64,000 nucleotides of DNA from Leptospira bourretii (GTDB taxonomy: Bacteria; Spirochaetota; Leptospiria; Leptospirales; Leptospiraceae): NCBI RefSeq assembly GCF_004770145.1, contig NZ_RQFW01000024.1:124001-188000 (forward strand), written 5' to 3'. The notes under the pieces are model-generated. The model had not been told where the DNA came from, made no database searches, and was given only the letters and a program-made list of their open reading frames with translations. Positions 55,474 to 64,000 of this stretch are shown here, piece by piece (position 1 is the stretch's first letter; each line of letters opens with the position of its first letter). Position numbers and translations under genes: made by a program.

Positions 55474-56726
55474 TTCCGCATAGTTTGTTATTTGAAAGCG
55501 AAAACACAAAACAAGTCACAGAATTATTAGAAGAAATCAATTACACTTTTGAGAGAGTCAATCAATTTGAAGAAATTGCAAAAACTTTGGAAGATGGAAA
55601 ATTTCACTTTCTTATATTTCACGTTGCAGACATTACAAACGACGACGATCAAAAGAAACTTACAGAACTCACCAAACATTTCCCACAAACACTGATTCTT
55701 ATCATCACTGACAAAACCAAATGGGATATCACAGCTTCCTTGTTAAAACAACATATGGTTTATGATTTTATCCAAACACCGATAGAGACAAACCATTTCC
55801 AATTTACCTTAGATAGATCTCTTCAATACCTTTTAACAAAACTAAAGTCTCAATTCATCAATGAAGCAGAGAATCATCTCTACAAACGTATGGTTGAAAT
55901 CTTTGATTGGAAAAAATCCCTTTCTCACAAAGAAAACGAAAACATTGCCTCGGACATCATTCACCAAATGAATATCAACCTATTCCAAGGAAGTGGCATT
56001 GGAACCTTAATGAGTGTTGTCAGCATTCTAATTTCCAAAGGGAAACTGGATGAAGAAGGGAAAAATTATTTCATACCCAAAGCCATTATGGATTTATTAT
56101 CTGAAAACTATGACGCTGCAAAAAGTATGTTTGATAGTATGTCCATTTCGCAATCGGTCATCGATGACGAAACCATAGTTGAAAACAAAGAACCCCCACA
56201 AAAACTTCTATCCATTATCAACAGAGAAATGGAAATTTTAAATGAAGCTCTCGAAATCAAATCACAAAAATTCAATTTAAGCCAAATCCCAACTTCCGCT
56301 GTAGACAAAAAAATTCGTTTTGATGAAACAAAACTCTCTTATGTGATCAGAGAAATTTTACTAAATGCTATCAAATATTCGAAAGAGAAAGATATAATTT
56401 ATCTAATCTTTTTTCATAAAGAAAACTTTTTAGAATTAAAAGTAATTAATCCTGCCTATCAAAATAACGATGGAACAAACGGAATCCCGGAAAAATTTGA
56501 ATCCTTCGTTTTTGAACCTTTTTTCAGAATTTCATCTGTAGTTGATGATAGTTATGCAAAATTCGAACAATTCAGATTTGGGCTTGGGTTGCCATTGGTA
56601 AAAAAAATTTTAGACCAACATCAATCCAATGTTCAAATTTATAATATAGAAAATAACTTTAGAAATGAAAGTACAAAAGATATATGTTTAACGATTCGAT
56701 TTCCATTATTTGAAGAGGAGAAATAA
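55470..56726 (+). CDS. Pseudo-receiver plus histidine-kinase-type ATPase protein
   Basis: 418 residues. Residues 1-120 resemble a receiver domain lacking key residues: the phospho-acceptor position is His (FLIFHVADI) and the conserved Lys-Pro is Gln-Thr-Pro (DFIQTPIE). A helical part (about 130-250) contains a possible H-box (DIIHQMNINLFQG) unlike standard HisKA. The C-terminus is an HATPase_c domain (REILLNAIKYSK, FEPFFRIS, FRFGLGLPLVKKIL). It may be a kinase of the downstream CheY-like proteins or a CheA-associated regulator. Coupled to cheB. Confidence 0.75.
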   Translation: MIPHSLLFESENTKQVTELLEEINYTFERVNQFEEIAKTLEDGKFHFLIFHVADITNDDDQKKLTELTKHFPQTLILIITDKTKWDITASLLKQHMVYDFIQTPIETNHFQFTLDRSLQYLLTKLKSQFINEAENHLYKRMVEIFDWKKSLSHKENENIASDIIHQMNINLFQGSGIGTLMSVVSILISKGKLDEEGKNYFIPKAIMDLLSENYDAAKSMFDSMSISQSVIDDETIVENKEPPQKLLSIINREMEILNEALEIKSQKFNLSQIPTSAVDKKIRFDETKLSYVIREILLNAIKYSKEKDIIYLIFFHKENFLELKVINPAYQNNDGTNGIPEKFESFVFEPFFRISSVVDDSYAKFEQFRFGLGLPLVKKILDQHQSNVQIYNIENNFRNESTKDICLTIRFPLFEEEK

Positions 56727-56727
56727 A

Positions 56728-57087
56728 ATGGCAAAAATTCTAACAGTCGACGACGCACCAGCGGTTTTAAAAATACTAAACCTGGTCTTAACAACAGAAG
56801 GACATGAAGTTACCTCAGCTACAAACGGAACAGATGCACTCCAAAAAATTGAATCATCTAGTTTTGACATAGGTATTTTTGATGTGAATATGCCAGGAAT
56901 GACTGGGATTGAGTTAACGGAAAAAGCTCTCAAAACAGACAATGGTAAATCTATGAAAATCGTAATGCTCACAACTGAATCCAGTGATGAAATGAAAAAT
57001 AAAGGAAAGGCAGCAGGTGCCGTGGGTTGGCTTGTCAAACCTTTTGCAAACGAATCTTTAGTGAAGCTCATTTCTCAGCTAACATAA
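56728..57087 (+). CDS. CheY-like single-domain response regulator (first of two)
   Basis: 119 residues from the ATG at 56728, preceded by GAGGAG at 7 bases. Acidic pocket VDDA, phospho-acceptor Asp52 in IFDVNMPGMTG, Thr in MLTTESS, Lys in WLVKPFAN. No output domain. It is the likely phospho-acceptor partner of CheA or of a kinase encoded in the same operon. Confidence 0.92.
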   Translation: MAKILTVDDAPAVLKILNLVLTTEGHEVTSATNGTDALQKIESSSFDIGIFDVNMPGMTGIELTEKALKTDNGKSMKIVMLTTESSDEMKNKGKAAGAVGWLVKPFANESLVKLISQLT

Positions 57088-57094
57088 CCAAACG

Positions 57095-57457
57095 ATGGCA
57101 TCTATCCTCGTAGTCGATGACTCTTCTGCAGTTTTAAAGATTGTACGATTGGCCCTGAGTAGCCAGGGCCATACAGTCATTACCTGCGATTCAGGAGAAA
57201 AGGCTTTAGAAATTCTAAAGGCAGACCCATCCATTAGTCTTGGAATTTTTGACTTCAATATGCCGGGACTAAGTGGGGTAGATTTAATTCGTGAAACTAA
57301 AAATAACGTAATTACCAGCAATTTTAAATTATTAGTTTTATCTGTAGAAAACAAACCAGAGATTATTTCTAACGCCTTATTCCAAGGTGCAGATGCCTGG
57401 ATGTTAAAACCATTCAACAACGAACAGCTTATCAAACAAGTAATGGAGCTTCTATAA
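57095..57457 (+). CDS. CheY-like single-domain response regulator (second of two)
   Basis: 120 residues. VVDDSS, phospho-acceptor Asp53 in IFDFNMPGLSG, and Lys in MLKPFNN. The usual Thr switch segment is LVLSVENK, with Ser in place of Thr. Similar to the receiver just upstream, suggesting tandem duplication, but diverged enough to have a different partner. Followed after 2 bases by the membrane kinase gene. Confidence 0.9.
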   Translation: MASILVVDDSSAVLKIVRLALSSQGHTVITCDSGEKALEILKADPSISLGIFDFNMPGLSGVDLIRETKNNVITSNFKLLVLSVENKPEIISNALFQGADAWMLKPFNNEQLIKQVMELL

Positions 57458-57459
57458 TA

Positions 57460-59946
57460 ATGTTGTCGTTTGAAGTAAACGTAATCTTTGCAGTTACCAT
57501 TATTTCTGTAATATTTAATACTTCATTAGCATTTATAATTTACTTTTTATCAAAACACTCCAAATCTGAAGTAAAACTAGTCTATACTGCGATTTTTTTA
57601 GCTGTTCTCGTATTTAGAAACTTTGCACTTTACCTCTTTGGGGAAGAAAACCAAAAGATCTTTTTTTTCTTTTCAGAAAGTTGTTCCATTTTTGGTTCTT
57701 ACCTTCTGATTGTTGCTGTTTCCCCCATCGCCACTAAAAAAATCAAACAAACTTATTTATACTCCATTTCCATATTTACCTATGTACTCTTCGTAACTCT
57801 TCTCCTAACAGAGATAAGTTTTTTTTGGATTGCATTCCCATCTTCCCTTTTTAATGCAACCGCACTTGTTTTATTTGGAGTCATTGTTTACAAACTAAAC
57901 ACCTACCCACAAGCATTTCGAATTTTCTTTTTAACCATTTGTCTAACCATTGCCCTCCAAAGACTTTCCTTTCCTTACCTTTTCACTTTAGAATGGTATA
58001 GACCAATTGGTTATATCATCAATACCTTGTTTATGTTTTTATTTGGAGTAGGCTGTATTCTTTTTAATTTCAACGTTCAAACAAAGAAACTAAACTTATC
58101 ATTAGAAGAATTAGAACATTTGCAAAAAACTATCAAAGATGTAAATGTACGCCTTCTCATTATGTACAATCAACTTCCTGCCATCATATATAATATTGAA
58201 TTTTTACCTGAGCCGAAAACCTCATATATTAGTCCGAAAATGGAAGAAATCACGGGGTATGGCCTGAATTTCTTTTACGAAAATCCAGATTTTTTTAGAG
58301 AGATTGTCATCCCTGAAGACCAACACAAAATCGCTGAATTGTTTGCTGGCAATTCACCTGTGATCCTTCGGATGATTCACGCCAATGGTTCACTCATTTG
58401 GACAGAACATTATGTGAATGTTTCCTTTGATATACTCGGAATTGAAAAACGTATCGATGTAGTTGCACTAGATATTACAAAATCAAAAAAGACAGAAATC
58501 TCTTTGTTACAGGAAAAAAATTTAAACAACACTGTCTTCGATAATGCGGCAAATCTAATTTTGTTAACAGATGCGGAGGGATTGATTGAAAGTATCAATT
58601 CTGCTGCTGAAACCATTTTAGGAATACGAAAGATAGATGTTTTAGGAAAATACATCCAAGACGTAATTTTATTACCAGAGGACAGAGAATATCTCAAAGA
58701 TGTGTTAGATGACGTCAACGAAATTCAAAACATTGCTGAGAGTTTAATTTTACGTTGTGTGACCACAACAAACCAAATTCTATTTTTAGAATGGCGACTC
58801 GGAATCATTCGTGATAACCGCAGCGAACCTTCGAAAATCATTTGGATTGGGATTGATCAAACATCCAAACGTGCTGCAGAAATTGAACTCAAAGAATTAA
58901 ATAAATCTCTCGAAGAAAAAGTGAAAGCAAGAACCAAAGAGTTACAATCCAGTAATTTTGAATTAAACTCTGCCCTTTTTGCCCTGAGAGAGGCTCAACA
59001 AAAATTAATCCAGAGCGAGAAGATGGTTTCTCTTGGACAGTTAGTTTCTGGGCTTGCGCATGAAATTAACAATCCGATTGGGATGATCAAATCATCAGTA
59101 GAGACTTTAATATCCGAATGGGAAGAAGAAAGGATCCAAGAAAAAACATTACGCATAAGTGAATTGATTCAGTTGATTCTTGAGACTGATGCCAGTGGAC
59201 TTCGCATCATCACAGGACTATCAAATAGGCAAGCCCGTATGTCACTGACAGAAAGTTTCAGACAACATGAGTTACCTTTTGATGAAGATCTTGCCGAACT
59301 TTTTGTTGATTCGGGGATACGCAATTTATCTCACTCAATTATCTCTAAAATCAAACCAATCATTCGAAACAAAGAAGACTTCCAAATTTTAAGAAGAATT
59401 TTACTAGTAAAACAATCTTCAGAACATATATTATATTCAATAAAACGACTTTCAAAAATTACATACACACTGAAAAACTTTGCAGGATTACAATCCAACT
59501 TAGAACTTTCCGACTATTCTTTAACCGATACAATTCATTCAGCAGTTTCTCTTTATAAAGAACATTTTTTACGAGATATCAATCTTGTATTGAATTTAGA
59601 ATACAGTGGGAACGTTCGTTGCATCCAAGGAGATTTAGTTCAGCTTTGGAGCCAAATCATTTGGAACTCCATCCAAGCGGTTGCCTCCAAAGGTACAATC
59701 CAGATTCGAAGTTTTAAAAAATCAGAAAGAGTTGTTGTAGAAATTCAAGATTCTGGAGTTGGAATTTCACCTGAAAACCAAACAAAAGTGTTTATGCCAT
59801 TTTTCTCAACGAAGACAACCGGTGATGGCCTCGGGCTTGGGTTGTATTTAGTAAAAGAGATCGCCAATCGACACAATGCAAATGTAGAATTTGAATCTAT
59901 CCCCGGAAGAACCGTTTTTAAAGTGAGTTTTCCTTTAACTATTTAA
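57460..59946 (+). CDS. Membrane PAS-domain sensor histidine kinase
   Basis: 828 residues. About seven transmembrane helices in the first 205 residues, two PAS domains (about 235-345 and 355-470), a coiled coil, then the kinase core with His534 in GLAHEINNPIGMIKSSVETL and the ATPase motifs WSQIIWNSIQAV, DSGVGISPE, and GDGLGLGLYLVKEIA. The distance from H-box to N-box is near 200 residues, longer than usual, with an inserted helical segment (about 560-645). Likely phosphorylates one of the two receivers directly upstream. Converges on purM with an 8-base overlap. Confidence 0.92.
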   Translation: MLSFEVNVIFAVTIISVIFNTSLAFIIYFLSKHSKSEVKLVYTAIFLAVLVFRNFALYLFGEENQKIFFFFSESCSIFGSYLLIVAVSPIATKKIKQTYLYSISIFTYVLFVTLLLTEISFFWIAFPSSLFNATALVLFGVIVYKLNTYPQAFRIFFLTICLTIALQRLSFPYLFTLEWYRPIGYIINTLFMFLFGVGCILFNFNVQTKKLNLSLEELEHLQKTIKDVNVRLLIMYNQLPAIIYNIEFLPEPKTSYISPKMEEITGYGLNFFYENPDFFREIVIPEDQHKIAELFAGNSPVILRMIHANGSLIWTEHYVNVSFDILGIEKRIDVVALDITKSKKTEISLLQEKNLNNTVFDNAANLILLTDAEGLIESINSAAETILGIRKIDVLGKYIQDVILLPEDREYLKDVLDDVNEIQNIAESLILRCVTTTNQILFLEWRLGIIRDNRSEPSKIIWIGIDQTSKRAAEIELKELNKSLEEKVKARTKELQSSNFELNSALFALREAQQKLIQSEKMVSLGQLVSGLAHEINNPIGMIKSSVETLISEWEEERIQEKTLRISELIQLILETDASGLRIITGLSNRQARMSLTESFRQHELPFDEDLAELFVDSGIRNLSHSIISKIKPIIRNKEDFQILRRILLVKQSSEHILYSIKRLSKITYTLKNFAGLQSNLELSDYSLTDTIHSAVSLYKEHFLRDINLVLNLEYSGNVRCIQGDLVQLWSQIIWNSIQAVASKGTIQIRSFKKSERVVVEIQDSGVGISPENQTKVFMPFFSTKTTGDGLGLGLYLVKEIANRHNANVEFESIPGRTVFKVSFPLTI

Positions 59947-60964
59947 TTGTAATTTTTTCTGTAGAATCAGTTTTACCAATCAAATAAACATCTTCACCAA
60001 GAGATTTTAATTCAGACATCACGTCTTCAGTTTGAGATGAATCAACTACAAGAATGTATCCAATTCCCATATTAAAAGTTCCATACATGTCATGACGATC
60101 CAATGCATAGTCTTTTTCTAATTTAGAAAAAACATAACTTTCAGGTAGGTGATTAATTTCTGCCCCAATCCCTTTAGGTAATACTCGTGGGATATTTTCA
60201 TAAAACCCACCACCAGTAATGTGAACCATTCCTTTAATGGAAAACTTTTCGATTAAACTCATAATAGTTTTTACATAAATTTTGGTAGGTTGGAAAACAT
60301 AATTTTTTAAAAAATCCAATTCCGCAGCAGAAGAAGGTAATTTTCCGTCTTTTAATAACAACCTTCTGATAAGCGAAAAACCATTGCTATGTGGTCCAGA
60401 AGAACCAAGCCCAATGATAGAGTCTCCAGCTTTGATTGTACGACCATCAATCATCTTTTGTTTTTCTACTACGCCAACAACAAATCCTGCTAAATCATAT
60501 TCATCATCAGGCATGACTCCTGGATGTTCAGCCGTTTCCCCACCAACAAGAGCACAATCTGCCAACTGACAACCCTTAACGATACCGGATACTATGGCCT
60601 CCATTCTTGGTAAAAAGAGTTTACCACAGGCTATATAATCTTGGAAAAACAACGGTTTTCCACCATTCACAAGAATGTCGTTAACACACATTGCAACCAA
60701 ATCAATGCCAACAGAGTCATGAATATCAAGTAACCTTGCAATTTGTAATTTGGTTCCAACACCATCTGTTCCAGAAAGTAAAATTGGCTCCTGGTAAGAT
60801 TTTAAAAAACTAACATCATAACAAGCTGCAAACCCACCTAACCCACCTAAAACGTTTTTGTTATGCGTAGAAGCAACATTTGCTTTGATACGTTTCACAA
60901 ACTCTTGCCCTTTTTCGGTATCAACGCCAGCTTCTTTATACGTAACTTTGTTTGAATTAGACAT
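59939..60964 (-). CDS. purM: Phosphoribosylformylglycinamidine cyclo-ligase (AIR synthetase)
   Basis: 341 residues from the ATG at 60964 (MSNSNKVTYKEAGVDTEKG), preceded by AGGA at good spacing. The frame upstream to 61027 overlaps murI. PurM motifs: LGGFAACYDVSFL, LLSGTDGVGTKLQIAR, DLVAMCVNDILVNG, LVGGETAEHPGVM, GLGSSGPHSNGFSLIRRLL and HITGGGFYENIPRVLP. It makes aminoimidazole ribotide in purine synthesis. The start overlaps the murI end by 8 bases. Confidence 0.97.
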   Translation of the reverse strand: MSNSNKVTYKEAGVDTEKGQEFVKRIKANVASTHNKNVLGGLGGFAACYDVSFLKSYQEPILLSGTDGVGTKLQIARLLDIHDSVGIDLVAMCVNDILVNGGKPLFFQDYIACGKLFLPRMEAIVSGIVKGCQLADCALVGGETAEHPGVMPDDEYDLAGFVVGVVEKQKMIDGRTIKAGDSIIGLGSSGPHSNGFSLIRRLLLKDGKLPSSAAELDFLKNYVFQPTKIYVKTIMSLIEKFSIKGMVHITGGGFYENIPRVLPKGIGAEINHLPESYVFSKLEKDYALDRHDMYGTFNMGIGYILVVDSSQTEDVMSELKSLGEDVYLIGKTDSTEKITIK

Positions 60965-61766
60965 GGAGTTTTCCTGTAGTAGTATTAATGAGGGATAGAG
61001 TGTGGTTAGGAGTAATTGTTTTTGCAATCCTTCCTGCTAAATGAACATAGTCCGAATCAGAAGTATTCAAAAGAATATCCAACTGGTTTTTATTTTCATG
61101 GAAGTCAGGAAGATTCAAAACTCGTTTCATATGTAGTGTAGTGCCTAAATTGCCATCATAGACTTTCACTTTTGGATAATTATAAAGAATTCGTTCTTTT
61201 AGAAAAACATAGTGAGTGCAACCCAAAACAAAAACATCACAGTCCTTCACTACGGTTTTTATTTTTGAATCAAAAAAATCCCATGCATCTTCCCAGCGGT
61301 CTTTGTCGATTAGTTTGGCAAGTCCTTCACATGGAACAGGAAGGATCTCTGTTCCCACAGGGAAACCTGAAACCAAGTTTTTAAACTTTTCTTCCTTTAA
61401 TGTTAAGTCTGTTGCAAAAACAGCAATTTTTACTCCAGGGTTCTCTGCCACTGCTGGTTTCAAAGCAGGTTCCATTCCAAAAATTGGGACCGAATGTTTT
61501 GTCCGTAAAAAATCTGCAGCTGCCGATGTTGCCGTATTACAAGCAAACAGAACTGCTTCACAATCTTTCTCTAACAAATATTCAAATGCATTTTTCGAAA
61601 GTTCCAATACTTCCGATTTGGATTTTTGACCATAAGGTGAATTGATTAAGTCACCAAAATAAATATAATCAATGTTTGAAGTTTCTTTCCAGAGTGTCCT
61701 TAAAACAGAAAGGCCACCAAGACCTGAATCAAAAATTCCAATTTTATATCGGCCCCGTGAATTCAT
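60957..61766 (-). CDS. murI: Glutamate racemase
   Basis: 269 residues. IGIFDSGLGGLSVL at the N-terminus and the two catalytic Cys, Cys76 in LFACNTATSAAA and Cys183 in VLGCTHYVF. It makes D-glutamate for peptidoglycan. The start directly follows the aminotransferase stop. Overlap with purM indicates translational coupling. Confidence 0.95.
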   Translation of the reverse strand: MNSRGRYKIGIFDSGLGGLSVLRTLWKETSNIDYIYFGDLINSPYGQKSKSEVLELSKNAFEYLLEKDCEAVLFACNTATSAAADFLRTKHSVPIFGMEPALKPAVAENPGVKIAVFATDLTLKEEKFKNLVSGFPVGTEILPVPCEGLAKLIDKDRWEDAWDFFDSKIKTVVKDCDVFVLGCTHYVFLKERILYNYPKVKVYDGNLGTTLHMKRVLNLPDFHENKNQLDILLNTSDSDYVHLAGRIAKTITPNHTLSLINTTTGKLHV

Positions 61767-63068
61767 CTAAGATGCTAAATACTTCCTGATATTGTCAGCG
61801 AGAGTTTCATAAATCCACTCGAACTTAGTTTCATCTTCTTCTAAAAGTGTGACTCTAAATCCATTTCGATTACAACAAAAGGAACTGAGCGGAACCACAC
61901 AAATTCCAGCAGAAGCTAACAAATGCAATACGAATCTTCGATCTAGGGCTGCTTTTTCCATTAAAGGAGCCACAAAATCACGGACTTTTGTATTTGATAT
62001 GGGAAGGGTCATGTGAGGTTTTAAAGCCCCGTCCTCAAAGAGAACAGTTAAATAAAAAGCACCTTTGGGTTGAATCACTTTAACACCAGGAATTCCGGTT
62101 AGAATCTTTGTTGCCTTTTCTGCTTTCTTTTTAAACTTCTGGTTTCTAAATTTTAGATGATTTAAAAATTCTGGATGGGAATAAACAAGTGGAATGGAAA
62201 GTTGAGGAAGAGTTGTCGAACAAACTTCCAACATCTTTGCATCTAACAATGACTTAATGTATCTTTCAAATGTTGGGTCATTTTTGCGATTAAAAACTTC
62301 TAACCAACCACAACGTGCACCTGGCCAAGGAAATTCTTTCGAAATGGATCTGAGTGCAAACCCACAAACTTTATCACCAATCACTTCAGATAAGTGGATA
62401 CTTCCCCATTCTGAATAATTGACATGAGCATAAGTTTCATCGCAGATTAAAATGATATCATACTTTTCGCAGATTTTAACAATCTCCCGCATCACTTCTT
62501 TGGGGTAAACTGCTCCTGTAGGATTATCTGGATTGATGAGTAAAATCCCCGCAATTGAATCATTGTATTTTACTTTATTCTCAATGTCTTCTAAGTCAGG
62601 CATCCAATCATTATCTGGATTTAATTCATAAGTAAGATGTTCATATCCTGAATGTGCCGCTTCTGCGGAAGATAACGTGGAATAGGCGGGAGAAGGACCA
62701 AGAATCCTTGCTTCTCGTCTCATAAATCCAAAAATTTTTGCAACAGCATCTCCAAGACCGTTAAAGAAAAGAATGTCATCGGAAGTGATTTGCGCTCCAC
62801 CACGTTCGTTGACTTTGGATGCTAAAAACTTCCGAGTGGTTTCATCCCCTTGTGTTGCCGTATAGGCCCAAGATTTATTTTGGGCCACCAGTCCACTGAC
62901 AATATCCTTCATCCAAGTGGGAACAGATTCTCCCTTTTGGATGGGATCACCAATATTTTCCCAGGTGATACTAACACCCATTGCCTCAATTTGTTTGGCA
63001 AGGGCTACAATCTGGCGGATTTCATAAATGAGTGCATCAGCACCCGAGTGGACTATATTTCTTCTCAT
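61767..63068 (-). CDS. Class I/II pyridoxal-phosphate aminotransferase (alanine-aminotransferase-like)
   Basis: 433 residues. NPDNPTGAVYPKEVM, ILICDETYAHVNY and the PLP-lysine segment SISKEFPWPGARCGW, a form close to AlaA-type aminotransferases. C-terminal GAFYLTVLFEDG and NGFRVTLLEEDE complete the fold. Probably transfers amino groups between glutamate/alanine and 2-oxo acids; exact substrate is not decided by sequence. Sits between murI and the HtrA-like gene. Confidence 0.88.
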   Translation of the reverse strand: MRRNIVHSGADALIYEIRQIVALAKQIEAMGVSITWENIGDPIQKGESVPTWMKDIVSGLVAQNKSWAYTATQGDETTRKFLASKVNERGGAQITSDDILFFNGLGDAVAKIFGFMRREARILGPSPAYSTLSSAEAAHSGYEHLTYELNPDNDWMPDLEDIENKVKYNDSIAGILLINPDNPTGAVYPKEVMREIVKICEKYDIILICDETYAHVNYSEWGSIHLSEVIGDKVCGFALRSISKEFPWPGARCGWLEVFNRKNDPTFERYIKSLLDAKMLEVCSTTLPQLSIPLVYSHPEFLNHLKFRNQKFKKKAEKATKILTGIPGVKVIQPKGAFYLTVLFEDGALKPHMTLPISNTKVRDFVAPLMEKAALDRRFVLHLLASAGICVVPLSSFCCNRNGFRVTLLEEDETKFEWIYETLADNIRKYLAS

Positions 63069-63073
63069 AAAAT

Positions 63074-64000
63074 TTACTGGCCCTTTTTATAGGCGGCCTC
63101 GACCAAAGGGATCGATAATTCCATCTCTTGGGTATCCCGTAATATCTTCAACCGTAAGACGCCCCCGAGACCAACAAGTCCCACTTGTTCTCTTAAATCG
63201 TTGATATGACGGATTTGGAGGCCATTGGCACCTTCAATAAAGTCGTAACGCCGAAGCCCCCCTTTCTCTGCGGAAGAATTTGGTTCGATATCATAGACCA
63301 AAACACCCACAGTTTCCCCAGGAATTCCTAGTGATTTCCGGTGATCGGGAAGCGGGGCTGTGGCCATTACCCCCAGAGTCGCCGGCCTGATATTTTGTCC
63401 GACATTTTGTTCGATTTGGCGGAGAACCCGTTTGGCATAACTAATGGGGATGGCAAATCCAATACCTGCACTCGCTCCAGAGGACGAACGAATCATACGA
63501 TTGATCCCGACCACTTCTCCATAAATGTTCAAAAGTGGGCCACCACTGGAACCAGGATTAATGGCTGTGTCCGTTTGGATATGGGTTTGCCCCGTTTCGT
63601 CCAAATCTTCTCGAGATTTGGCAGATACCACACCCACAGTAAATGTTTTTTCGAGTCCGTATGGTGAGCCAACCGCTATGGCCCAATCCCCTACTTCGAT
63701 TTCATCAGAATTGCCAAGAAAAGCAGGAGTAAAACGGTCGTTACTTGGGATTTTCAACAAAGCAATGTCCGCCCTTTCGTGGCTTCCCACATAACGTGCC
63801 GGGAAAATGCGACCATCCGACATGATGATTTCGATGATCTCTGCATTTTTGATGACATGGTAGTTTGTAACAACAAACCCTCTCTCATCGATGATAAATC
63901 CACTGCCAATGGAAGAAATTCGATCTTCTCTACTTTCGCCAAAAGCATAAGGATGGAAAATCATCTCTGTTTTTTTTGTCCGAATCGAAACCACAAATTG
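63074..64000 (-). CDS. HtrA/DegP-like trypsin-type serine protease with PDZ domain (5' end outside window)
   Basis: At least 307 residues are seen and the frame stays open through the window edge (codons for QFV precede VSIRTKKTE), so the N-terminus, probably with a signal peptide, is missing. Catalytic triad: His in VVTNYHVI, Asp in RADIALLKI, Ser in NPGSSGGPLL. One PDZ domain follows (SAEKGGLRRYDFIEGANGLQI). A periplasmic protease/chaperone for envelope quality control. The gene ends 5 bases before the aminotransferase. Confidence 0.93.
   Translation of the reverse strand, partial: QFVVSIRTKKTEMIFHPYAFGESREDRISSIGSGFIIDERGFVVTNYHVIKNAEIIEIIMSDGRIFPARYVGSHERADIALLKIPSNDRFTPAFLGNSDEIEVGDWAIAVGSPYGLEKTFTVGVVSAKSREDLDETGQTHIQTDTAINPGSSGGPLLNIYGEVVGINRMIRSSSGASAGIGFAIPISYAKRVLRQIEQNVGQNIRPATLGVMATAPLPDHRKSLGIPGETVGVLVYDIEPNSSAEKGGLRRYDFIEGANGLQIRHINDLREQVGLVGLGGVLRLKILRDTQEMELSIPLVEAAYKKGQ

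Noticed and set aside
1..64000. Mobile element, prophage, CRISPR array or toxin-antitoxin island
   Set aside because: No transposase, integrase, phage structural gene, cas gene or regular short repeat/spacer array seen; gene content is core-like throughout.

Overview
The window looks like a chromosomal stretch of a Leptospira species, by eye of moderately low G+C. Supporting signs are a repeat-rich lipoprotein ending in the Leptospira-typical DUF1554 domain, spirochaete flagellar genes (FliI, FliJ, a FlbB-like periplasmic collar protein, FlhF/FlhG, FliA), many lipoproteins with loose lipoboxes, lipid A and polysaccharide-export genes, SpoIIE-type phosphatases, and a MurA with Asp in place of the catalytic Cys. 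The species cannot be fixed from this sequence; a saprophytic-clade Leptospira is only a guess. No insertion sequence, prophage, CRISPR array or rRNA operon was seen. Coding density is very high; the only gene-free stretch over 300 bases is 30087-30626.

Layout. 1-5.2 kb (mostly minus): clpP start, tig, tRNA-Gly, tenA, a GDSL esterase lipoprotein, a probable outer-membrane protein and an OmpA-like lipoprotein. 5.5-16.2 kb: the large DUF1554 lipoprotein, a small Cys-rich secreted protein, a DUF3095 cyclase-like protein, a secreted family 3 glycosidase, a PilZ-like membrane protein, murA plus a polyferredoxin, a small zinc-ribbon-like basic protein and a lipoprotein. 16.4-22.3 kb: fliI, then on the opposite strand a 1047-residue hybrid sensor kinase/receiver/PP2C phosphatase, then fliJ and the flbB-like gene.

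22.3-30.1 kb is one minus-strand unit: flhF-flhG-(membrane protein)-fliA-fapA-(small ORF)-(SwrB-like protein)-remA-gmk. It couples flagellar number/placement and sigma-28 control to a RemA regulator and nucleotide metabolism. Upstream of flhF is a 540-base leader filled with degenerate hairpin repeats. 30.6-38.4 kb: a split mnmC (mnmD + FAD oxidase), lpxK, hisE, a periplasmic thioredoxin-TPR protein, ugd, and a Wzm/Wzt-type polysaccharide exporter. 38.6-50.2 kb: two outer-membrane-like proteins, a HEAT-repeat protein, a response regulator, glycogen phosphorylase, DUF192 protein, crotonase, a membrane SpoIIE phosphatase and a putative zinc metallopeptidase.

50.2-59.9 kb is a chemotaxis-type operon on the plus strand: MCP, cheW, cheA, cheB, a pseudo-receiver/ATPase protein, two CheY-like receivers and a membrane PAS histidine kinase. 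It has no cheR. 59.9-64 kb (minus): an HtrA-like protease (cut by the window edge), an aminotransferase, murI and purM.

Most unusual points: the hairpin-repeat leader before flhF, four evenly spaced FGLF motifs in the CheA linker, a degenerate receiver joined to a kinase ATPase, the fliI/fliJ split by a signalling gene with a 32-base palindrome in its divergent promoter region, remA in a flagellar unit, and two genes whose translation starts are hard to explain.
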